Positions 13,738-22,040 of a DNA stretch of 64,000 nt are shown in pieces. The DNA comes from Anaerolineales bacterium (GTDB taxonomy: Bacteria > Chloroflexota > Anaerolineae > Anaerolineales > Villigracilaceae), in contig JAEURJ010000013.1 in assembly GCA_016789305.1 (NCBI GenBank), positions 62,001 to 126,000 of the forward strand. Reading direction: 5' to 3'. Below the pieces are notes generated by a model. It was not told the origin of the DNA, searched no databases, and worked only from the letters and a program-made list of their open reading frames with translations. A program made the position numbers and the translations under genes. Within the stretch, counting starts at the first letter, position 1; each line of letters starts with the position of its first letter.

Positions 13738-15282
13738 ATGAAATCAATTAATACAAAGAAACTGAAATTCATGATGCCATTATTGGTCGTTCTATTGGCC
13801 CTCGCAATTGTCACACCGGCATTTGCGCAGGATGGCGAACCCCCCACGGCCGACCAGGTGAACGATATCACCGTGAGCCTGAACATATTCTGGATGCTGC
13901 TCGGCGGCTTCCTGGTCTTCTTCATGCAGGCCGGCTTTGCCCTGGTGGAGACGGGCTTCACCCGCAACAAGAACGTGACCCACACCATGATGATGAACAT
14001 GATGGTGTTCTGTATCGGTGCCGTGGGCTACTGGTTGACGGGCTTCGCCTTCCAGTTCGGCGGCGTCAATGCGGCGTATCCTGAAATTGCCCGCGCAGGC
14101 GTCATTGCCGGCGAATGGGCACACTCCCCGATTTCACTGGGTGATTGGCAGGGTCTGCTCGCCACCCCGTTGCTGCGCATTGGTCAGTTCGGCATCATCG
14201 GCGGAAGCGGCTTCGCGCTGGCCGGTTTGGGAACGAACGCGGGTATCCTCTCCTTCTTCCTGTTCCAGATGGTCTTCATGGATACTGCCGCCACCATCCC
14301 AACTGGTTCGATGGCCGAACGCTTGCGCTTCATCGGTTTCGTTGCAATGGGCTTGTGGGTCAGTATGTTCATCTATCCATTGGTCGGCGGCTGGGTGTGG
14401 GGCGGCGGCTGGCTGCAGAACCTCGGTCGCATTGCCGGCCTCGGTAACGGTGCTGTCGATTTCGCTGGCTCCGGCGTGGTGCATATGATCGGTGGTTGTG
14501 TCGGTTTGGCGGGCGCCCTCGTGCTTGGTCCCCGCATCGGCAAGTTCAACAAGGATGGTTCGGCAAACACCATCCCCGGCAGCAATATCACCATCGGTGT
14601 GTTGGGAACGATCATCCTGTTCTTCGGCTGGTTCGGTTTCAACCCTGGTTCCTCCCTTGGCTTTGTTGGTGCCTTCCGTAACCTCGCCGTCGTTGCCGCC
14701 ATCAACACTTTGTTGGCGGGTGCCGCAGGCGGTGTTTCTGCAATGACTTATATGTGGTTGTTCGGTCCAAGCAAGAAACCCGATGCAGGCATGTCTGTGA
14801 ACGGTCTGCTCGCCGGCCTGGTTGCCATCACCGCTCCCTGTGCCTTTGTCGATCCCTGGGCGGCTGTGGTGATCGGTCTGATCGCAGGTGTGATCGTGAT
14901 CTTCGCTTCCTCCCTGCTTGAAAAACTCAAGATCGATGACCCCGTCGGTGCGGTGCCGGTCCACATGTTCAACGGTGCCTGGGGTGTTCTTGCGGTCGGT
15001 ATCTTTGCCAACGGCAACCCCGATACTGCCGCCTGGAACGGTGTCGAAAGCGCCGTCACCGGTTTGCTCTACGGCGGTTCCACCCAGATCTTGGCCCAGC
15101 TGACTGAAGTTGCCGCGATCTTCATCACAGTGTTTGGCTTGTCCTATCTCTTCTTCAAAGTATGCAATTCCTTCAAGCTATTGCGCGTCTCCCGCGAGGA
15201 TGAATTGGGCGGCCTCGATCTGCCCGAAATGGGTTCGGTTGCCTATCCCGTGGATTGGGAACCCGCTGCGGATGCAAAGTAA
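13738..15282 (+). CDS. amt: ammonium transporter Amt (first copy)
   Basis: A 514-aa Amt/Mep/Rh channel protein that moves ammonium into the cell. An N-terminal signal peptide ends near residue 30 (TPAFAQ). The twin pore histidines are in SGVVHMIGG and in VPVHMFNGAWGVL, and the FQMVFMDTAATIPTGSMAER block corresponds to the vestibule segment. Eleven membrane segments are visible, and the C-terminal tail (LLRVSREDELGGLDLPEMG) is the part that contacts PII proteins in the family. No glnB/glnK is in the window. The start ATG follows taaggag; another ATG lies three codons earlier. The ribosome site contains AAGGAGA, complementary to part of the candidate sRNA at 22041. Confidence 0.96.
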   Translation: MKSINTKKLKFMMPLLVVLLALAIVTPAFAQDGEPPTADQVNDITVSLNIFWMLLGGFLVFFMQAGFALVETGFTRNKNVTHTMMMNMMVFCIGAVGYWLTGFAFQFGGVNAAYPEIARAGVIAGEWAHSPISLGDWQGLLATPLLRIGQFGIIGGSGFALAGLGTNAGILSFFLFQMVFMDTAATIPTGSMAERLRFIGFVAMGLWVSMFIYPLVGGWVWGGGWLQNLGRIAGLGNGAVDFAGSGVVHMIGGCVGLAGALVLGPRIGKFNKDGSANTIPGSNITIGVLGTIILFFGWFGFNPGSSLGFVGAFRNLAVVAAINTLLAGAAGGVSAMTYMWLFGPSKKPDAGMSVNGLLAGLVAITAPCAFVDPWAAVVIGLIAGVIVIFASSLLEKLKIDDPVGAVPVHMFNGAWGVLAVGIFANGNPDTAAWNGVESAVTGLLYGGSTQILAQLTEVAAIFITVFGLSYLFFKVCNSFKLLRVSREDELGGLDLPEMGSVAYPVDWEPAADAK

Positions 15283-15295
15283 TTAAATGGTAAGG

Positions 15296-15333
15296 AAGCG
15301 GGATGTCGGAGCCCTCCGACCGACATCCCGCTT
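15296..15333 (+). promoter_or_regulatory. intercistronic hairpin between the amt genes
   Basis: Perfect 14-bp stem (aagcgggatgtcgg and complement) with a 10-base loop, starting 14 bases after the first amt stop. No T-run follows. Likely a stability or processing element that sets different levels of the two transporters; partial termination is possible. Confidence 0.6.
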
Positions 15334-15378
15334 GTGACGACATTCTCAACTTTATAAGATTTTGGAAGGAGAAAAGAA

Positions 15379-16755
15379 ATGAAAAAGTTTTTGTTAGGCT
15401 CCACCAAGTGGCTGCGCTGGGTGATCGTCCCGGCAGTTGTGGCCACGTTCGCCCTTGCAATGACCTCCCCGGTCTTTGCCCAGGAACCGGACCCGATCTC
15501 TGAATTGACCCGCGGTTTGAACACCCTCTGGATCCTGATCACCGGTTTCCTCGTGTTCTGGATGCAGGCTGGCTTTGCCCTCGTGGAGGCTGGTCTGACC
15601 CGTTCCAAGAACACCACCAATATTTTGTTCAAGAACCTGATCGACTTTGTATTCGCGACAGTCGCATTTTGGGCATTTGGTTATGCCTTCATGTATGGTT
15701 CTTCCGCGGCAGGTTGGATCGGTACCAGCGGCTTCTTCATCAGCGGCGGCGAAGATGTGGTTGGTGTGCCCGTTCTTGCCTTCTGGTTCTTCCAATTGGT
15801 CTTTGCTGGAACCGCGGCAACCATCGTTTCGGGCGCCATGGCGGAACGCACCAAGTTCTCCGCTTATTTGATCTACAGCTTCTTTATCAGCGCGATCATC
15901 TATCCGATTGCCGGTCACTGGGTGTGGGGAGGCGGCTGGTTGTGGACCCTGCCCTTCGGCGCTGGCTTCCGTGACTTTGCCGGTTCCACCGTTGTACACA
16001 GTGTTGGCGGCTGGCTTTCCTTGATCGGCGCGGTCGTTCTCGGCCCGCGCATCGGCCGCTTCACAAAGGATGGAAAAGCTGTTGCCATCCCCGGTCACTC
16101 CATCACACTGGCAACCCTGGGTGTATTCATTCTTTGGCTCGGCTGGTTCGGTTTCAACCCGGGCAGTCAACTCGCCATCAACGGCGGGAATGCGGATGCT
16201 GTCGCATTGGTCGCCGCGAACACCAACATTGCTGCGGCCGCTGGTGCGCTGGCTGCCATGATCGTCTCCTGGTTGTTCGTTGCCAAGAAACCTGACCTGG
16301 GCACAACGCTCAACGGTACACTGGCCGGTTTGGTTGCGATCACCGCCCCTTGTGCGTATGTGACGCCTCTCAATTCCATTATTATCGGCGCCATCGGCGG
16401 CGTGATCGTGGTCTATGGTGCGCTCCTGCTTGAGAAACTCAAGATCGACGACCCCGTCAGTGCGGTTCCCGTCCACTTGTTCAACGGGATCTGGGGAACC
16501 CTCGCGATCGGTATCTTCGGCACCGAAGGGATTGGCAGTCTGATCACCGGTGACACCGGCCAGATCGTCGCCCAACTTATTGGCGTGCTCTCCGTCGGCG
16601 CATGGTGTGTGGTGACTGGTTTGATCTTGTTCTATGGCATCAAGGCAGTCAACGGCTTGCGTGTTTCCGCAGAGGAAGAGATCAATGGTCTCGACTTGCT
16701 GGAACATGGCACCGAAGCCTACCCCGGCGATGTTGTCCCGACCATGCCCAAGTAA
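15379..16755 (+). CDS. amt: ammonium transporter Amt (second copy)
   Basis: A 458-aa paralogue of the preceding Amt. A signal peptide ends at SPVFAQ (about residue 35). The pore histidines are in STVVHSVGG and VPVHLFNGIWG, and the conserved AGFALVEAGLTRSKN and FAGTAATIVSGAMAER blocks are present. The tail LRVSAEEEINGLDLLEHGTEAYPGD keeps the family pattern for PII contact. The second copy is shorter in its loops than the first. The ribosome site ggaaggaga precedes the ATG by 7-12 bases and also contains AAGGAGA. Tandem amt genes of this kind usually differ in affinity or regulation; that is not readable here. Confidence 0.96.
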   Translation: MKKFLLGSTKWLRWVIVPAVVATFALAMTSPVFAQEPDPISELTRGLNTLWILITGFLVFWMQAGFALVEAGLTRSKNTTNILFKNLIDFVFATVAFWAFGYAFMYGSSAAGWIGTSGFFISGGEDVVGVPVLAFWFFQLVFAGTAATIVSGAMAERTKFSAYLIYSFFISAIIYPIAGHWVWGGGWLWTLPFGAGFRDFAGSTVVHSVGGWLSLIGAVVLGPRIGRFTKDGKAVAIPGHSITLATLGVFILWLGWFGFNPGSQLAINGGNADAVALVAANTNIAAAAGALAAMIVSWLFVAKKPDLGTTLNGTLAGLVAITAPCAYVTPLNSIIIGAIGGVIVVYGALLLEKLKIDDPVSAVPVHLFNGIWGTLAIGIFGTEGIGSLITGDTGQIVAQLIGVLSVGAWCVVTGLILFYGIKAVNGLRVSAEEEINGLDLLEHGTEAYPGDVVPTMPK

Positions 16756-16788
16756 TCATATCTTTGTCGTATTCATATTAGGAATAAT

Positions 16789-16825
16789 GTTCCGGGGAAT
16801 GGGCGCAGCGTCTGTTCCCCGGAAC
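16789..16825 (+). terminator. hairpin after the second amt gene
   Basis: Perfect 10-bp stem gttccgggga / tccccggaac with a 17-base loop, 33 bases past the stop. The following bases are A-rich rather than T-rich, so termination is likely weak. A tataat box follows a few bases later (about 16832). Confidence 0.5.
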
Positions 16826-16862
16826 GCAAATGTATAATCTATGGAACGATTGATGATCCATC

Positions 16863-17102
16863 ATGCATGAAACTACTTCGAACATCTCTGCGCCGGCTTT
16901 GATCTACCTTGCCATGGGGCTGATGATTGCCCGTATTCAATTGGAGGGCACCGTCACGCGCGGCTATACCTGGCTGCAATGGCTTCAATTCCTGGTGGAT
17001 GCGGCCCGCATTGTGATGCTCTGGCCGCTTGTATTATTTATTGAAAAATTTGAAGCCTGGCTGCGATCAGGTTCCGATGACGAGGCAAAGCATGACCACT
17101 GA
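16863..17102 (+). CDS. small membrane protein overlapping the permease gene
   Basis: A 79-aa protein of unknown function. Residues 10-25 form a first hydrophobic segment (LIYLAMGLMIARI), and residues 38-62 a second Trp-rich one (WLQWLQFLVDAARIVMLWPLVLFIEKF). The tail is acidic and ends DDEAKHDH. It overlaps the start of the permease gene by 11 bases, so the two are probably translationally coupled and may act together. A short palindrome (gatgatccatcatgc) lies at its start codon. Confidence 0.6.
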   Translation: MHETTSNISAPALIYLAMGLMIARIQLEGTVTRGYTWLQWLQFLVDAARIVMLWPLVLFIEKFEAWLRSGSDDEAKHDH

Positions 17103-18552
17103 GTCCAAATCCAAACCGGTACGAAAAACACTTGGGCTGACCGGGATCACGATCAATGCCATGGCGTTGACCGCGCCCGGCGCGTTCCTGTGGCTGCTCT
17201 ATCAGGTGCAGGCTGCCGCCCTGTTTGACGGCGTGGCGGATATTTGGCCCGGGGTGTTTCTGGCTTTGCTGTCCGCGCTGCTGACTGCCTTGTCGTTTGG
17301 CGAGCTGGCCCGTCGGTATCCCGAAGCGGGGTTTCGCAGTGCCTATCATTTTGCCGATCGTTTCTTTGCCCGTCAGGAAAACCGTCGCAATATCTTTTTC
17401 GCCCGCATCGGCAAGTTTGCCACCGGCTGGGCGGCGCATTTATATTATTGGATTTATCCCGGCGTTTTGGTTGCCTTCATGGGCATCCTCGCGGATTATT
17501 TATTGCGTTACTTTGGCTATCAACCCACGGTCTTTGGCGACGCCCTTTTGGCCGCTTCGTTTGCCGCCTTTGTCGGTTTCCTTGCATTGCGCGGAATTAC
17601 CGGCACCACCACCACCAGCGTGGTGCTGAACACGGTCCAGTTGATCACGCTGATCGTCTTCGGCATCCTCGCAGTTTCATTTCGCATCGTCAACCCCGCC
17701 TCCTTTTCCTCCTCAGACTGGGTCTATCCATCCGTTACATCCATCCTCCTCCCGCACAGTGTCAATGGGTTGATCTTTCAAGCGGTGTTGGCGATGATCT
17801 TGATGGTGGGGTTTGAGTCCTCCACAGCGTTGGGCGCTTCCGCTTCGAATGCACAGCGGGATATTCCCCGCGGCGCGATCCTTGCCCTGGTGATCCAGGG
17901 TTTGTTCGCCTATCTTATCGGATACTTTGTTTCCGGCCTTGCCCTCAACGTGCAGATCGATGCGGCTGCTTCTCATGCGCCGCTGGGCGATATCGCTTTG
18001 CAGATCGGTGAACTTCTTCTGGGCGGGTATGGCACCACGTTGATGGTTTTCTTTGGCTTTACTGTAGCCGTTGCCTTGCTGGGCGGGACGCTCACCGCGA
18101 TCAACAACGGGGTGCGCATTAGCTTTGCCATGGCTCTCGATGAAGATATGCCCGATGTTCTCGGCTTCCTGCATCCCAAATATGCGACGCCCTATAACGC
18201 AGTCATTTTGCTCAGCGTGGTTTGTGCGCTGATCGGCTCGGCGGGGATCATCGGCGGTCTGCCGGTGTTGATGGGCATCATTTTGGCGTCGAACCTTGGC
18301 GCATTTCTTTTGTATGCCCTGTTGTGCCTGCTGACCATTGTCACCTTTGCGGGTGATCCTGCCTTCAATTTTCTCCGTCACCTCGTTTTGCCGATCATCG
18401 GCCTGGCGGTGAATATCGGGATCGTGGTCGCTGCCGGGAAGATCGGCTTGAGCGCCGGGGGCATCATCACCCAGGCCAGCATGATCGCGCTCGGCATTGC
18501 AGCGGCATGGTTCGTGGTCAGTGTTGCCTATTACTTCGTCAAGCGTAAATAA
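17092..18552 (+). CDS. APC-superfamily amino-acid permease
   Basis: A 486-aa transporter with about 12 membrane segments and the APC fold. TM1 has the unwound GITINAMALTAPGAFLWL motif, the next block is LSFGELARRYPEAGFRSAYHF, and the central block reads VGFESSTALGASASNAQRDIPRGAI (the TM6 region that binds the amino group). The late block is NNGVRISFAMALDEDMPDVLG. It imports or exchanges an amino acid or amine; the substrate is unknown. The start at MTTESK is inside the end of the upstream small gene. Long frames at its 5' side are not preferred because they lack a ribosome site. Its position after the amt genes fits nitrogen supply. Confidence 0.88.
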   Translation: MTTESKSKPVRKTLGLTGITINAMALTAPGAFLWLLYQVQAAALFDGVADIWPGVFLALLSALLTALSFGELARRYPEAGFRSAYHFADRFFARQENRRNIFFARIGKFATGWAAHLYYWIYPGVLVAFMGILADYLLRYFGYQPTVFGDALLAASFAAFVGFLALRGITGTTTTSVVLNTVQLITLIVFGILAVSFRIVNPASFSSSDWVYPSVTSILLPHSVNGLIFQAVLAMILMVGFESSTALGASASNAQRDIPRGAILALVIQGLFAYLIGYFVSGLALNVQIDAAASHAPLGDIALQIGELLLGGYGTTLMVFFGFTVAVALLGGTLTAINNGVRISFAMALDEDMPDVLGFLHPKYATPYNAVILLSVVCALIGSAGIIGGLPVLMGIILASNLGAFLLYALLCLLTIVTFAGDPAFNFLRHLVLPIIGLAVNIGIVVAAGKIGLSAGGIITQASMIALGIAAAWFVVSVAYYFVKRK

Positions 18553-18559
18553 TACGAAA

Positions 18560-18604
18560 TACCCCGTTTGGGTAATAGCCAGCATCATTGTGCTTATATA
18601 GAAT
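18560..18604 (+). promoter_or_regulatory. nitrogen-locus dyad and promoter of the PP2C-kinase-glnA operon
   Basis: The dyad taccccgtttgggtaat (18560-18576) is the cleanest copy: TACCC-N5-GGGTA. A -10 like tagaat at 18599-18604 follows 22 bases later, with -35 tagcca next to the dyad. It starts 8 bases after the permease stop, so it makes the downstream genes a separate unit. Confidence 0.65.
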
Positions 18605-18639
18605 AAACTCTGAGAGAGAGTTAGAGTAACTTTTGAAAC

Positions 18640-18677
18640 CCACGAACCGCCCATGGCAAGATTTGGGCGGTTCGTGG
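18640..18677 (+). promoter_or_regulatory. leader hairpin before the PP2C gene
   Basis: Perfect 14-bp stem (ccacgaaccgccca and complement) with a 10-base loop. It covers an ATG at 18653 that could be read as the PP2C start. No T-run follows. It either is a leader element of the operon or hides an upstream start codon. Confidence 0.55.
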
Positions 18678-18733
18678 AAAAGTTATTAAGGCCATTGCAT
18701 TTTTCCTCGTTCAAAAAGGGAGAGCAATCTATT

Positions 18734-19561
18734 TTGACAAAATTCGTGCCGGAGATTGAAAGCGGCAGTTTGAGCGTGATCGGGCCGGTGCGGGAGGATA
18801 ATCAGGACTCGATCCGCATCGCCAGCGATGAGCATCCTGCCGGGTCTGGTACGTTGTTCGCGATTGCAGACGGCATGGGCGGGTACGCACACGGGGGAAT
18901 AGCCAGCTTACTGGCACTGGAGTCTTTTTTCGACACCCTGTTCTCACGGAATGGAAGCCCAATTCAAAAAGCCTTGCAGCGCGGCGTGGAGACTGCGAAT
19001 CTTGCCGTCTATCAAAAGGCGCAGCAATTGGATGCAGGCCGCATGGGAACGACTCTCACCGCCGCATACCTGCTTGGCAACATGTTGTATCTCGCGCATG
19101 TTGGTGACAGCCGCGCCTATTTGATCCGCGAGGGCCGTTCGATCTGCCTGACTTCCGACCATACGACCGTGGGGGAGATGGTCCGCTCGAAATTAATTTC
19201 CGCGGATAAGATCCGCACTCATGCCCAGCGTTCGATCCTGACAAAATCCATTGGCACTTCCCTGTTCGTTCAACCCGATATCATCCAGCAAAAATTGCAG
19301 GCGGGCGACCGAGTGATCCTGTGCTCTGACGGGTTGTGGTCCGTGATCGAGGACGAGGAATTTGCACAGGTCACGAATGAAGCGTCTTCCGTCGAAGAGG
19401 CCGCTAAAAATCTTGTCGAACTGGCGCTGGATCACAACACGGATGACAACGCTTCGGTGGTCGCCGTTCATTTACATAAGTTAATTCCCATCCCGCAGCA
19501 GGAATCAAACGACGATGAATCCGCCGGCTGGTTTCAAAAACTAAGGAAATTTGTGTCATGA
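18734..19561 (+). CDS. PP2C-family Ser/Thr protein phosphatase
   Basis: A metal-dependent phosphatase that removes phosphate from Ser/Thr residues. The family motifs occur in order: VREDNQDS near the N-terminus, ADGMGGYAHGG, MGTTLTAAYLL, HVGDSRAYLI, a SDGLW segment and DDNASVVAVHL at the end. The metal-binding aspartates are all present. The length from TTG at 18734 is 275 aa, and the protein then begins a few residues before its first beta strand, as in relatives; a gggaga ribosome site precedes it. An ATG at 18653 would add 27 residues but lies inside a strong hairpin. The stop overlaps the kinase start by 4 bases (ATGA), so the two are coupled. Confidence 0.9.
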   Translation: MTKFVPEIESGSLSVIGPVREDNQDSIRIASDEHPAGSGTLFAIADGMGGYAHGGIASLLALESFFDTLFSRNGSPIQKALQRGVETANLAVYQKAQQLDAGRMGTTLTAAYLLGNMLYLAHVGDSRAYLIREGRSICLTSDHTTVGEMVRSKLISADKIRTHAQRSILTKSIGTSLFVQPDIIQQKLQAGDRVILCSDGLWSVIEDEEFAQVTNEASSVEEAAKNLVELALDHNTDDNASVVAVHLHKLIPIPQQESNDDESAGWFQKLRKFVS

Positions 19562-20565
19562 GTGCCTATGCTATAATGACCGGCAATATGCTGCAAATCG
19601 GTGATCAATTTGATCATTTTCAAATTCAGGCACACATGGCTCAGGGTGGTATGAGCGATGTGTATCGCGCCTTTGACCTGGTCAATCGCCGCGAAGTGGT
19701 CATTAAAGTCCCGGATCAAACCATGCTGGGCGACCCGGCCCAGTTCGAGCGCTTTCAACGCGAGCTCGATGTGATGAAAACGCTCGACCATCCCGCGATC
19801 CTCAAAGGGTTGGGCTCTGGAAAATACAACCGCATCCCGTATCTCGTCACCGAATTTGTGGACGGCCAATCTCTTCGTTCTTTAATCGAGACTTCCGCGC
19901 CTCTTCCTCCCGAACAGGCTGTGTCGCTTGCGAGGAAAATTGCCGACGGGATGGCTTACTGTCATAAGAACGACGTCATCCATCGCGACTTGAAACCCGA
20001 GAATATTTTGATCACTGCGGCTGGCCAGCCCGTCGTCATGGACTTTGGCCTGGCACTGACCAAGGGTTCGCATCGTGTTACCTACTCGAATTTGAGCGCC
20101 ACGATGGGCACGCCGGACTACATGTCCCCGGAGCAGATCGAAGGCCAGCGCGGCGATCAACGCAGCGACATCTATGCGTTGGGTACGATCCTCTATGAAC
20201 TGCTTTGCGGGAAAGTGCCTTTCAGCGGTGATAGCAACATGGCGATCATGGCCCAGCATCTCAATGGTACGGCGCTGCGTCTGGATCGGGTCAATGCATC
20301 GATCCCTTCTGAATTGGCGGCGATTGTTGCCATATGCCTTGCTCGTGATCCCGCTCAACGCTTTACAGATATGACTGCCTTGATGGATGCCTTCGATCAT
20401 CCCGAGACGGTTGACCAGTCTGTGCTGGAAAAGGTGAACGGCCCTTCCTCCGCTTCGGGCATGTCGATCACGCAGAAGCAGGTCCTTCATGGAGTGTTGA
20501 TCGCAGTGGGGATGATCGGCGGCCTGGCGCTATTGGCATTCGCCCTGCAATATTTTCAACGGTAG
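19558..20565 (+). CDS. membrane-anchored Ser/Thr protein kinase (PknB type)
   Basis: A 335-aa Hanks-type kinase. The Gly-rich loop is AQGGMSDVYRAFD, the ATP lysine is in VVIKVPD, the catalytic loop is HRDLKPENIL, and the metal loop is DFGLAL. The activation segment ends at GTPDYMSPEQ and the late DQRSDIYALGTILYELL is present, so it should be active. One membrane segment near the C-terminus (about 310-330) is followed by only a few residues, so it has no extracellular sensor, unlike PASTA kinases. A second Met at residue 11 is a possible start. It forms a kinase-phosphatase pair with the preceding gene and is followed 27 bases later by glutamine synthetase, which suggests control of nitrogen enzymes; that target is inferred. 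Confidence 0.92.
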   Translation: MSAYAIMTGNMLQIGDQFDHFQIQAHMAQGGMSDVYRAFDLVNRREVVIKVPDQTMLGDPAQFERFQRELDVMKTLDHPAILKGLGSGKYNRIPYLVTEFVDGQSLRSLIETSAPLPPEQAVSLARKIADGMAYCHKNDVIHRDLKPENILITAAGQPVVMDFGLALTKGSHRVTYSNLSATMGTPDYMSPEQIEGQRGDQRSDIYALGTILYELLCGKVPFSGDSNMAIMAQHLNGTALRLDRVNASIPSELAAIVAICLARDPAQRFTDMTALMDAFDHPETVDQSVLEKVNGPSSASGMSITQKQVLHGVLIAVGMIGGLALLAFALQYFQR

Positions 20566-20592
20566 CACGCATCCCATCACGGAAGGCCACCC

Positions 20593-21933
20593 ATGACCGA
20601 CTCCACAAAATCAGTTCCTGATATTCTGGCGCTCGCCAAACAGAAAAATATAAGATTTATCGACCTGCAATTTACGGATGTCGTGGGCGTGGTCAAGAAT
20701 GTGACCATTCCTGCTCATGAGCTGTCCGCCGCCCTGGAAAACGGCATCTGGTTTGACGGTTCATCGATTGAAGGGTTTGCTCGTGTTGCCGAAAGTGATA
20801 TGCACCTGCGTCCGGATCCTTCCACTTTTGCGATCATTCCATGGTTAACCGGAGAGGACGCCACAGCCCGCCTGATCTGTAACGTCTTCACTCCCGACGA
20901 TCAGCCTTTTCCGGGCGACCCGCGTTCGATCCTGCGGAGGGTCATCAACGAAGCCACCGAGATGGGTTTCAAATACAACACCGGCCCGGAGTTTGAATTC
21001 TTTCTCTTGAAACCGCATGAAGATGGCAGCTTGATCCCGCTCCTGCCGCACGACAGCGGAAGTTACTTTGACGCTCCTTCCGATATGGCTGCCGGCCTGC
21101 GTCGTCAGATGGCCGGTACGCTCGAAGCACTTGGCCTGCAAGTGGAAGCGATGCATCACGAAGGGGCGCATGGTCAGCAGGAAATTGATTTTCGCTACTC
21201 TGACGCCCTTACAACCGCGGACAGCGCAGTCACTTTGCGTGTAGCACTAAAGGTCATTGCACAGCAAAATGGACTGTACTGCACCTTCCTGCCCAAGCCA
21301 ATCCGCGGGATCAACGGCAGCGGAATGCACGTCCATCAGAGCCTGGAGTATCTGGCAAACGGAAAGAATGCCTTCTCCGATCCCGGCGATGCGCATGGGC
21401 TTTCGAAGATCGCGAAGCATTTCATTGCGGGCCAACTGGCCCATGCAAGGGGAATGTGCGCGATATTGGCTCCATTGGTGAACTCCTACAAACGCCTGGT
21501 CGCTGGTTATGAAGCGCCGGTATATATCAGCTGGGCGCGGGTGAATCGATCTGCGTTGATTCGTGTGCCGCGCGCTTCAGAGAGTGTCTCCACGCGGCTG
21601 GAGCTGCGTTGCCCCGACCCAAGCTGTAATCCCTACCTCGCGTTTGCGGTGATGCTGGCTGCCGGCCTGGATGGGATCCGCCGCGAATTAACCGTACCGG
21701 AAGCGACCGAAGAGAACATCTATCTGCTGGATAAGCCGAGTTACTCATCGCAGGAATTATTGCCCACTTCGTTGAACCAGGCCTTGAAGGCGATGGAGGA
21801 GGATGAGGTCGTTCGTAACGCCCTCGGGGCGCATACTCACGAGGTATTCATCACCGCCAAGCGGCTGGAATGGGAGGATTACCGGCTCGAAGTGACGAAT
21901 TGGGAACTTGAAAAATACCTTTCCAGCTACTAA
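20593..21933 (+). CDS. glnA: glutamine synthetase, GSI-alpha-like (446 aa)
   Basis: Makes glutamine from glutamate, ammonium and ATP. Motifs: FDGSSIEGF, GPEFEFFL, HHEGAHGQQEID (metal ligands), NGSGMHVHQSL, LVAGYEAPVYISWARVNRSALIRVP (glutamate and ATP contacts), and RLELRCPDPSCNPYLAF. The length of 446 aa matches the short GSI-alpha class (Bacillus type is 444). The tail region around ENIYLLDKPSYSSQELLP lacks the NLYxLPPEE tyrosine loop, so it is probably not a GlnE target. It is the last gene of the phosphatase-kinase unit, ends at a strong terminator, and has its own ribosome site ggaagg. Confidence 0.95.
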   Translation: MTDSTKSVPDILALAKQKNIRFIDLQFTDVVGVVKNVTIPAHELSAALENGIWFDGSSIEGFARVAESDMHLRPDPSTFAIIPWLTGEDATARLICNVFTPDDQPFPGDPRSILRRVINEATEMGFKYNTGPEFEFFLLKPHEDGSLIPLLPHDSGSYFDAPSDMAAGLRRQMAGTLEALGLQVEAMHHEGAHGQQEIDFRYSDALTTADSAVTLRVALKVIAQQNGLYCTFLPKPIRGINGSGMHVHQSLEYLANGKNAFSDPGDAHGLSKIAKHFIAGQLAHARGMCAILAPLVNSYKRLVAGYEAPVYISWARVNRSALIRVPRASESVSTRLELRCPDPSCNPYLAFAVMLAAGLDGIRRELTVPEATEENIYLLDKPSYSSQELLPTSLNQALKAMEEDEVVRNALGAHTHEVFITAKRLEWEDYRLEVTNWELEKYLSSY

Positions 21934-21947
21934 ACATATCAATTTTG

Positions 21948-21981
21948 ATAGCGGGCTGCCCTGTGGCGGCCCGCTATTTTA
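21948..21981 (+). terminator. intrinsic terminator after glnA
   Basis: Stem atagcgggctgcc / ggcggcccgctat (one G-U type mismatch) with loop ctgt, followed by ttttattt. It lies 14 bases past the stop. Confidence 0.9.
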
Positions 21982-21990
21982 TTTAAAACA

Positions 21991-22034
21991 CCACCCTTTT
22001 AGGTAATGGACATATTTTTTCTTCGCCATATAAT
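21991..22034 (+). promoter_or_regulatory. nitrogen-locus dyad and promoter of a small RNA
   Basis: ccacccttttaggtaat (21991-22007) is the dyad with a weaker left half. It abuts -35 tggaca (22007-22012, five of six consensus bases), spacer 16, and -10 tataat (22029-22034, perfect). This is the best sigma-70-type promoter in the region, and no protein gene follows on this strand before the terminator at 22172. Confidence 0.75.
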
Positions 22035-22040
22035 TCATTC

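Noticed and set aside
14134..14964. Long minus-strand frame opposite the first amt gene
   Set aside because: Same reason: complement of a strongly biased membrane gene, no motif.
15394..16707. Long minus-strand frame opposite the second amt gene (about 437 codons)
   Set aside because: It lies fully inside a certain gene, has a polar, Gly/Asp/His-rich composition typical of the complement of Amt codons, and shows no ribosome site or family motif.
17713..18714. Minus-strand frame opposite the permease
   Set aside because: Composition artefact without motifs, overlapping a confident gene and its promoter.
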